Shown: in pieces, positions 57,827-64,000 of the stretch
Layout: every line of letters starts with the position of its first letter
How positions within the stretch are numbered: position 1 is the first letter of the stretch
From: JAJDIA01 sp031555145
GTDB taxonomy: Bacteria; Bacteroidota; Bacteroidia; Bacteroidales; Tannerellaceae
Length of the DNA: 64,000 nt
NCBI GenBank assembly: GCA_031555145.1
Contig: JAVBUR010000017.1
Location: 1-64,000 of the forward strand
Direction: 5' to 3'
The notes under the pieces: model-generated
Database searches by the model: none
What the model saw: the letters and a program-made list of their open reading frames with translations, nothing else
Told to the model about the DNA's origin: nothing
Program-made: the position numbers and the translations under genes

Positions 57827-59689
57827 TTACAGGGTAAGTTTTTGTATTTCTTCACCTTGTGTATTCAGCACGGTAAGCGTCAGTTCTTTCCCGGTTTTTT
57901 TCAGGATCATTACTGTGGCAGACTGGGGCGTGTTACCACCGCCGATAATCACCGGGAAGTTATTGCCATCACTCCCTTTCGGGTGATAGGCAAAGCGGTG
58001 AGTATGGGCATTGAGGCAGATGTCGAACGTCGCTTTCGACAGGGCCGGGCTCCACAATTCTTTGCTGGGAATGTAACTCTTCTCCGACATGCCAAAGATG
58101 GGAATGTGATGAATCAGGATATGACGCGTAGCTTTCTTATAGGCTTTGCCGGATAATTCTTCTTTCAGGAAACCCAACTGATCCTGACGCAGGGAGGTGA
58201 AGTCGTTCAGGCCATAATATACCCAGGTGGAATCGGGTTTGTCTTCTCCGCAGTCAAGCATCACGAAGCGGGTATCTCCCCAACTGAAAGCGCCATAGGT
58301 CTTATCGCCTACATAATCGAATAACTCCCGAAGCTGGATGGAGTAGGCATTGCGTATCTCATGGTTACCACGCATATAGAACACAGGCACCTGCTCTGCT
58401 TTTACTCTCTCATTCATATAGGAGAGAAAGAACACGGCTTCAGTTTCGTTCTTCGGGTCGTCTATACAGTCGCCGTTGAAGAAGACGAGATCATATCGAA
58501 TGTCTTTAATCTGTTTGGCCAGCAGATCGATTACTTCGGTCTTTTTATGCAGGTCGTTGAGGATAATAGCTGTGAAATCCGAAGATGAAGCGGACGGCAT
58601 TGTGAAGGAATAAATATCCGAGTGGACGGTATGTCCGAACTCTTTCTTATAGGCCTCATAGAGGGTGATCTCACGTGAACAGGTACGGTAGTAGTATGTG
58701 ACACCGGGTTGCAGGTCGGTCAACCGTATCTTTTGGTGCGTGTTGTTGCAGATCACCTGTCCATCGACAAGGGTTTCCTTACTTTGATCCAGGTTCTCCC
58801 GGCTGGTACCGTATTCTACCCAGCCATGTACGGGGACATGGGTAAACCAGGAAACGGTGATGCCATTATCTGTCGGGTTTTGTAGGAAAGGCTTTGTCTT
58901 GATTATTTGGTCGGCCTCAGCGGCAATCCGGATATCGGCATAGAGTGGGAGGTGGTCGGAAGCAACCTGCTCGTCAAAGAGTACGGCCCTACGGAGTACA
59001 CTTATAGAGTGTCCGTTATTGTATCCGTAGATATAGTCGATACACCGGTTAGGATTGACGGTTGGAATCGTGTTCGCCTTGTAATCGCTTAACGTAGTGA
59101 ACTTCTCCCGAATGGCGACCTGGGCAGGAGAGTCGTATACCGAATTCATATCACCCGCCAGGAATACAGGCTTTTGTATCCCTTCCAACGCCTTGTTAAT
59201 AAGGGGGACAGAAGCTGCCTGATCTTCTTTTGTGAGTGAAAAGTGAGTACAGCAGAAGACGTATTCGTCAAATTCTGCAATCAGCAGCACCCGTTGTTCT
59301 TCCCGTCCGGGCAGGGGGATGGTGCGGTAGTTCAATGGTTTTTCTTTCGAAAGGATGCCGACGCCGTATTTGCCACCCTGAAAATCAATGGCAGGCCCAT
59401 ACGTCGGGAACATCCGTGTGCGGGAGGCCAGTTCCTGTAGTAAATAGATGCCTTGGGTGCGTTGGGCTCCGCTGTCGAGTTCCTGTACGGCAATGACATC
59501 GGCATTCACCCGGTTCATGACATCGGCAATACGTTGAAAGTCTGTCACTTCATCCATGCCCCGACAGTTACGTACATTATAGCACATCACGCGGAGTGAA
59601 TTGGTTTCTTTCGATGGAATGGGCGTTTGTGCGCTCAACCCGGAGAGTCCGAGTAAAAATACTGCGAATAAGATCAGTTGTGTTTTCAT
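57827..59689 (-). CDS. Secreted fusion: EEP phosphodiesterase + PAP-N/FN3-like + metallophosphoesterase
   Basis: 620 residues from ATG 59689 with a signal peptide (MKTQLILFAVFLLGLSGLSAQ). Residues ~30-265 are an endonuclease/exonuclease/phosphatase fold (VMCYNVRNC, VQELDS, GDMNSVYDSP, ASDHLPLYADI). Residues ~275-375 resemble the N-terminal domain of purple acid phosphatases (TDNGITVSWFTHVPVHGWVEYG, LQPGVTYYYR). Residues ~385-610 are a calcineurin-like metallophosphoesterase (NDLHKK, NGDCIDD, RGNHEI, HHIPIFG, NAHTHRF). Both catalytic motif sets look complete. Situated between SusD and two GH92 mannosidases, it may remove phosphate or phosphodiester groups from mannose glycans. The substrate is inferred. 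A perfect -7 element lies about 65 bases upstream, so it may also be transcribed separately. Confidence 0.87.
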   Translation of the reverse strand: MKTQLILFAVFLLGLSGLSAQTPIPSKETNSLRVMCYNVRNCRGMDEVTDFQRIADVMNRVNADVIAVQELDSGAQRTQGIYLLQELASRTRMFPTYGPAIDFQGGKYGVGILSKEKPLNYRTIPLPGREEQRVLLIAEFDEYVFCCTHFSLTKEDQAASVPLINKALEGIQKPVFLAGDMNSVYDSPAQVAIREKFTTLSDYKANTIPTVNPNRCIDYIYGYNNGHSISVLRRAVLFDEQVASDHLPLYADIRIAAEADQIIKTKPFLQNPTDNGITVSWFTHVPVHGWVEYGTSRENLDQSKETLVDGQVICNNTHQKIRLTDLQPGVTYYYRTCSREITLYEAYKKEFGHTVHSDIYSFTMPSASSSDFTAIILNDLHKKTEVIDLLAKQIKDIRYDLVFFNGDCIDDPKNETEAVFFLSYMNERVKAEQVPVFYMRGNHEIRNAYSIQLRELFDYVGDKTYGAFSWGDTRFVMLDCGEDKPDSTWVYYGLNDFTSLRQDQLGFLKEELSGKAYKKATRHILIHHIPIFGMSEKSYIPSKELWSPALSKATFDICLNAHTHRFAYHPKGSDGNNFPVIIGGGNTPQSATVMILKKTGKELTLTVLNTQGEEIQKLTL

Positions 59690-59716
59690 GTTATTTGAAT
59701 GTAGATTTAATAAACA

Positions 59717-59821
59717 GAGGCTGTAAAAAAGGTACTTGACCGTTTCCATGCAAAGTTAACAGATATGTTTATATGATTCACTTTTTGTAGGAATATAAGT
59801 GCACTTTGTTTTTACAGCCTC
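59717..59821. repeat. 13-bp inverted repeat flanking a promoter-like region
   Basis: GAGGCTGTAAAAA (59717-59729) and TTTTTACAGCCTC (59809-59821) are perfect inverted repeats enclosing 79 bases that include the -7 element at 59751-59758. No target-site duplication is evident. It could be a small non-autonomous element or a long-loop hairpin after susD. Confidence 0.45.
59751..59758 (-). promoter_or_regulatory. -7 element before the phosphoesterase fusion gene
   Basis: TAACTTTG on the minus strand is a perfect TAnnTTTG match, inside the susD-phosphoesterase gap. It suggests an internal promoter for the enzyme genes. Confidence 0.4.
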
Positions 59822-59831
59822 CGTCCTTATG

Positions 59832-61580
59832 TTAGTCTATGCCGTCTTCCCAACCGGGGTTTTGTGTGAGGTTAGGATTAAGCAAACGTTCCTGAATAGG
59901 GATGGGGAAGAAGTAGTCTTTCTTCTCATCCCAGGTTTTGCTGATATGGGGATTGATGACGATACATCCGCTTTCTCCATTTTCCAGTGTGATATCACTG
60001 TTTAACTTCAGGAATTGAATGGACTTGCCTTCCAGGGTCGGTTTCGTATCTTTATAGATACATACATCGATTGTGCCGTTTCCATCGAGATCGAATGTCC
60101 CGATACCGGGGAAATACATGCCCTTAAATTGTTCGGTAAAGATGGTGCCTTCCTTCCAACGCATCATATCATCCCAACGGAAACTTTCCATAACGAGTTC
60201 GATTCGTCTTTCCCGGCGTATCTCAAGGATAACACCCTGGTTGACGCCGCCGACATGCGGATACTGTTTCTTTAGGTAGGGGTCAGGGTTCGCGTTGGAT
60301 GCTGCCAGATTGATATTCGGTATACCGGCCCGATCGCGGATTAGCTTGACGGATTTGTCGAGGTCAGCCTGGGTCAATGTGCCTAACTCCGCTTTGGCTT
60401 CGGCATAGATCAATACTGTTTCGGCGAAACGGAAGATGGGCATATCGTTTACGTCCTTCGCATAGGTATCCCATTTGCGCTCGGTGACGAATTTAATCAG
60501 TTGGTAGCCAGTGACGGTAGATCCGAATTCCTGTACTAACTGTTCTGTCTCTCCGATACGGGTATATCCGGGTGTACGGACGGTCTGGCTTAGACGGGGG
60601 TCACGGTTCTTTGTCTCTTCGGTGAAGAACATCTTGTCGTAACCCGGCAGGTCTGTAAAACGTTTGCCGTCTTTCATCAGGTAACTGTTCACTAAACTTT
60701 TTTCCAACCCGGGACGTCCGTAGGAGGCCGTCATCGTGTAATAGTTAAAATTGTGATATACTTGTAGTTCATCGCTGAATCCACGGGCTAATATAACCTC
60801 GGAAGAAATGGCCTCGAGCGAAGCGAAGAAGTTGAGATAATCACTCTCCGGATTCCCGGTGGAATGGATCTTATACCCGCTTTGGGTGATCAACTCGTCG
60901 GCAGCGTCGGCAGCATCATTGAGGAACGTATTGGCATCCGGTAGATTGAATTCAGTATGGTATTTACGGAATGTACCTTCGTGGAGGCATATTCTGGCTT
61001 TCAATGCCAACGCTGTCCATTTGGTGATTTCATTTACTCTCTTTTCTTCCGGGAGATACTTGACGGCGTAATTAATGTCGTCCATGATGTGCACCATCAA
61101 CTCGGTGCGTGGCGTCCTTGCTTTTTGAAGCCCTTCGGTATCCTGGTCATTAATCACATAGTCATACCAGGGTACATCGCCAAATCGTTTGACCATGCCA
61201 AAATAGAAATAAGCGCGGAAGAAGCGGGCTACGGCGTCATACCGGGCACGTGCATTTTCGTTGGTACATTTGGATGAATTTTCCAGATAGAAATTGATAT
61301 TGCGCAAGGCATTCCAACTCCAGCCACCTCCGCTGGTGGGGACGATCCGTGTTCCTTTGATCTCGTCGCTCAAATCCATTTTGATGACATTGTCGACAGA
61401 CTCATTGTATACGCCTTCGGCACTGGGAAGTGCATCATAGAATGAATTGGTGTATAAACGAAGGTCATTTTCCGTATTGAAAAATGTGTTGGGAGATACA
61501 GCATCCAACGGGTATTTATCCAGGTCGCAGCTAACAAGGAGTAGTAAACCGGCTGCGAGTGTATATGCTATTTTTTTCAT
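59832..61580 (-). CDS. SusD/RagB-family glycan-binding lipoprotein (second locus)
   Basis: 582 residues with lipoprotein signal LLLLVSC. SusD features: DAVSPNTFFNTENDLRLYTNSFYDALP, AVARFFRAYFYFGMVKRFGDVPWYD, TKWTALALKARICLHEGTFRKYH, RFAETVLIYAEAKAELG, LIRDRAGIPNI, LEIRRERRIELVMESFRWDDMMRW and FFPIPIQERLLNPNLTQNPGW. It partners the SusC gene 23 bases upstream. Together with two GH92 enzymes it should bind mannose-containing glycans at the cell surface. Confidence 0.95.
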   Translation of the reverse strand: MKKIAYTLAAGLLLLVSCDLDKYPLDAVSPNTFFNTENDLRLYTNSFYDALPSAEGVYNESVDNVIKMDLSDEIKGTRIVPTSGGGWSWNALRNINFYLENSSKCTNENARARYDAVARFFRAYFYFGMVKRFGDVPWYDYVINDQDTEGLQKARTPRTELMVHIMDDINYAVKYLPEEKRVNEITKWTALALKARICLHEGTFRKYHTEFNLPDANTFLNDAADAADELITQSGYKIHSTGNPESDYLNFFASLEAISSEVILARGFSDELQVYHNFNYYTMTASYGRPGLEKSLVNSYLMKDGKRFTDLPGYDKMFFTEETKNRDPRLSQTVRTPGYTRIGETEQLVQEFGSTVTGYQLIKFVTERKWDTYAKDVNDMPIFRFAETVLIYAEAKAELGTLTQADLDKSVKLIRDRAGIPNINLAASNANPDPYLKKQYPHVGGVNQGVILEIRRERRIELVMESFRWDDMMRWKEGTIFTEQFKGMYFPGIGTFDLDGNGTIDVCIYKDTKPTLEGKSIQFLKLNSDITLENGESGCIVINPHISKTWDEKKDYFFPIPIQERLLNPNLTQNPGWEDGID

Positions 61581-61603
61581 GTACTCAATAATTTAACAGG
61601 TGA

Positions 61604-64000
61604 TTAAAATGTGATATCCAATCCTATCGATAAGGTTTTCGACAACGGATAGCTTCGTCCGTTACTGTCGGCTATCGGCTGTTCGGGGTCAATGTAATCA
61701 GTCATAAAGGGAGTCCAGGTGATCAGGTTTTCGCCGCTTACATACAAACGGCAATGCTGGATGCCTACTTTACGCGTCCATTGTTCGGGTAAGCGATAAC
61801 CAATAACCAGGTTCTTCAGACGCAGATAACCGATATTCTGGATATATCTGTCGTTCGGACTGTTCAAACAGCCACCGGAGTTCAATGCGGTATATCCACG
61901 CAATAAGGGGAAGTAAGCATCCGGGTTTTCAGGCGTCCAGATCTGATCGCTGAAGTTTTTGGGAGTGAATGAATAATACGGACGTGAATAAGGTCCCCAG
62001 AATTTGTCTGCATTCGTATTCGGATACCAATCCCTTCTGCCGATACCCTGGAAGAAGACGGAAAGGTCTATCCCGTTCCAGCTTCCATTCAGGTTAATAC
62101 CATAATTATAACGAGGGGTGGAGTTGCCTATAATTTCCATGTCGCCCGGATCATCGGCTGTCTTTTTCCCCGGAGAGATCACGCCATCGTTGTTCAAGTC
62201 TTTGAATTTCATATCGCCAGCCCGTAAATGTCCCCATTCACCGGGAGATTTCTGTATCTGTGTATTCACCAATCGCTGATCTACTGTCCAATTAGCGGCT
62301 TCTTCATCTGTCTTGAATAATCCGTCAATACGGTATCCCCATATCTCCCCGAATTTCTTTCCTACGTAGTGGTTGGCCAACAGTTTATTAGGGTTGTCGT
62401 ATTTGGTGATTTCAGACGTGGCATCTCCTAATACGAGGGATACGCCGTAGCTAAACGGTTTTCCTTTCAGTTCGAACTGATCCTTCCAGTTCAGCACAAG
62501 TTCATATCCTTTGGTACGGAGGTCGCCTGCATTTTGTTGCGGAGAAGAAGCTCCGAATACGGCGGGCAGGGTTTTACCGGGAACCAGCATATCTGTGGTA
62601 TTACGGACATAGAAGTCGGCCGACATGCTTAAGCGGTTGTTCAGGAAGCCAAGATCAAAACCTCCGTTAATAGTCGTTGCCTTTTCCCAGGTCAGGTTGT
62701 CGATAATCGGATTGGGACTGTTTACATTCTGTGTTTTTTGTCCGTCTATCAGCCAACTGGACAGTTCCATCCCCATGGTAGAGATATAGGGGTAGTTATT
62801 ATCCATTACCTGGTTACCCAATGAACCATACGATGCGCGTATCTTCAGGTTATTGACAACTTCACGCGCATTTTCAAAGAAAGCCTCTTCGCTGAAACGC
62901 CATCCGGCAGATACAGAAGGGAAGAAACCGAAACGCATTCCTTCTTTGAAGCGGGATGTACCGTCGTATCGTCCGTTCACTTCAAGCAGGTAACGGTTAT
63001 CGAAATCATAATTTACGCGGAAAAAGGCGCCAAATAACGTGTATTCATAGGCTCCTCCTCCGGTCAACATATCACCGGTACCCAGTTCGAGGTCGTTCAA
63101 CGTGGTGGAGATCAGATTCTTCCGCGATGCGAACAGGCGTGAGTGTTGCTTGTTTTCGTAGTTAATACCGACTGTGGCTCCCACAGAGTGTTTGCCAAAC
63201 GACTGGTTGTAGTTGGCGTATACATTAGCTACATGCATGGGGTCGAACCACATTGTTTTCTTCAACTGGTCGGTATTGTAGTTAGGCACTTCCTGGGTGA
63301 TTCCCGGTTGAATGGAGTAGGTGGCTACCGCGGTACGATACCAGTCGTCAGCAATATAAAACGTATAAGTATAATCGGCGTTTAATTTAATATGCTTGGT
63401 GATATCAGCCTGCAAGCCGGTGGTAGTGGTAAACTCGTGTATACCTTTTACCCCTTTGCTGTTCCCGTCAAATAACATGGCAAATAAACCGTCGCCAATC
63501 GAATAGTTATTCTTTAATGTATTATAGGTCGCAGTTCCATCGGGGTTTAAGGGGGCATAACAGGGTAGGGCATGTACCGTTATGGCTGTAAAGTTTGCGT
63601 TTCCACCGCCTTCACGTCCGGGATAGGTATAATTTTTGTCGTAGTAGGAGGTATTGTTTGATATCTTCAGGAAGGGGAAGATCTGGGCATTGATCTTGCT
63701 GCGGAAGTTATAAGAGGTGAACCGGTCTGTGTTCATTTTCATGATTCCTTCCTTTGTATAGAAGTTTCCGGAAAGTAGGAAGTTCATTTTCTCATTTCCT
63801 CCCGACACATTCACACTGTGCGATTGTGAGAACTGATTGTCGTTAAAGATGGTATGCCACCAGTCGTAGTTACCATAATAATTATAGATGTCTTTACCGT
63901 TTACATTCTTTACCACCACCCAGGGGCGTGAAGGATCTTCAGTCACATCATTGCGACGGGTGTATAGTTCGGCCATGTCTTCTTCCGAATAACGTGTGTA
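61604..64000 (-). CDS. SusC-family TonB-dependent receptor, C-terminal part (5' end outside window)
   Basis: The reading frame stays open to the last base of the window, so the internal Met at 63976 is not the start; about 798 residues of an expected ~1000-1100 are visible. What is seen is the barrel of a SusC protein: FSQSHSVNVSGGNEKMNFLLSGNFYTKEG, YLLEVNGRYDGTSRFKEGMRFGFFPSVSAGWRFSEEAFF, NLKIRASYGSLGNQ, and a C-terminus ending in a Phe (TLSIGLDITF). Signal, any STN domain and plug are outside the window, so whether it is regulated by an ECF/anti-sigma pair cannot be seen. Confidence 0.95.
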   Translation of the reverse strand, partial: YTRYSEEDMAELYTRRNDVTEDPSRPWVVVKNVNGKDIYNYYGNYDWWHTIFNDNQFSQSHSVNVSGGNEKMNFLLSGNFYTKEGIMKMNTDRFTSYNFRSKINAQIFPFLKISNNTSYYDKNYTYPGREGGGNANFTAITVHALPCYAPLNPDGTATYNTLKNNYSIGDGLFAMLFDGNSKGVKGIHEFTTTTGLQADITKHIKLNADYTYTFYIADDWYRTAVATYSIQPGITQEVPNYNTDQLKKTMWFDPMHVANVYANYNQSFGKHSVGATVGINYENKQHSRLFASRKNLISTTLNDLELGTGDMLTGGGAYEYTLFGAFFRVNYDFDNRYLLEVNGRYDGTSRFKEGMRFGFFPSVSAGWRFSEEAFFENAREVVNNLKIRASYGSLGNQVMDNNYPYISTMGMELSSWLIDGQKTQNVNSPNPIIDNLTWEKATTINGGFDLGFLNNRLSMSADFYVRNTTDMLVPGKTLPAVFGASSPQQNAGDLRTKGYELVLNWKDQFELKGKPFSYGVSLVLGDATSEITKYDNPNKLLANHYVGKKFGEIWGYRIDGLFKTDEEAANWTVDQRLVNTQIQKSPGEWGHLRAGDMKFKDLNNDGVISPGKKTADDPGDMEIIGNSTPRYNYGINLNGSWNGIDLSVFFQGIGRRDWYPNTNADKFWGPYSRPYYSFTPKNFSDQIWTPENPDAYFPLLRGYTALNSGGCLNSPNDRYIQNIGYLRLKNLVIGYRLPEQWTRKVGIQHCRLYVSGENLITWTPFMTDYIDPEQPIADSNGRSYPLSKTLSIGLDITF

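Noticed and set aside
59690..59749. Extended N-terminus of the phosphoesterase fusion
   Set aside because: A good signal peptide begins at ATG 59689; the extension would place extra residues before it.

Overview
The window is chromosomal DNA of a gut Bacteroidales bacterium, most likely a Parabacteroides-like species. This is inferred from gene content, not from a database search. The evidence is two SusC/SusD glycan-uptake loci, many lipoproteins, a DUF3078 barrel protein, an HU-like (HU-HIG type) DNA-binding protein, the gene order pheA - aminotransferase - DAHP synthase/chorismate mutase - tyrA, and many matches to the Bacteroidetes -7 promoter element TAnnTTTG. I see no rRNA, tRNA, CRISPR array, transposase or prophage.

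Layout. 1-2004: end of tex and ybaK. 2103-7989: a membrane hybrid histidine kinase (kinase-REC-Hpt), a sigma54-activator response regulator and a phosphoethanolamine transferase, read as one envelope-modification phosphorelay; a sigma54-type promoter followed by a strong terminator lies in the gap before the regulator. 8532-11297: a large surface lipoprotein with a collagen-like Gly-X-Y stretch behind two copies of an ACGATCGT palindrome. 11548-14452: HU-like protein, GNAT acetyltransferase and DUF2156 protein (minus strand). 14662-22639: alpha-2-macroglobulin and PBP1C, a periplasmic defence/repair pair. 22819-23505: orphan OmpR-type regulator. 23889-26196: DUF5063 - 3'-5' exonuclease - RlmI-type methyltransferase, translationally coupled.

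26276-30365 (minus): the phenylalanine/tyrosine operon pheA - aminotransferase - DAHP synthase/chorismate mutase - tyrA. Upstream is a full attenuator: promoter, a 25-codon leader peptide with ten Phe/Tyr codons, an antiterminator pairing and an intrinsic terminator. This is the best-supported regulatory system in the window.

30572-39017: a polysaccharide utilisation locus with ECF sigma factor, FecR-type anti-sigma factor, SusC, SusD and a GH109 alpha-N-acetylgalactosaminidase, suggesting alpha-GalNAc-bearing host glycans. 39124-40281: a beta-propeller lipoprotein. 40786-44085: oxyR, a secreted esterase and an M20 peptidase. 44202-51956: four paralogous soluble histidine kinases in tandem with no response regulator beside them. 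51944-52840: DUF3078 protein. 53078-64000 (minus): a second locus with SusC (cut by the window end), SusD, a secreted fusion of two phosphoesterase domains, and two GH92 alpha-mannosidases, probably for alpha-mannose-rich and perhaps phosphorylated glycans.

Three intergenic stretches (about 12175-12351, 22735-22811 and 40672-40743) share a 22-bp or 11-bp tandem periodicity but not the same sequence. They are the main structure not explained by ordinary annotation.
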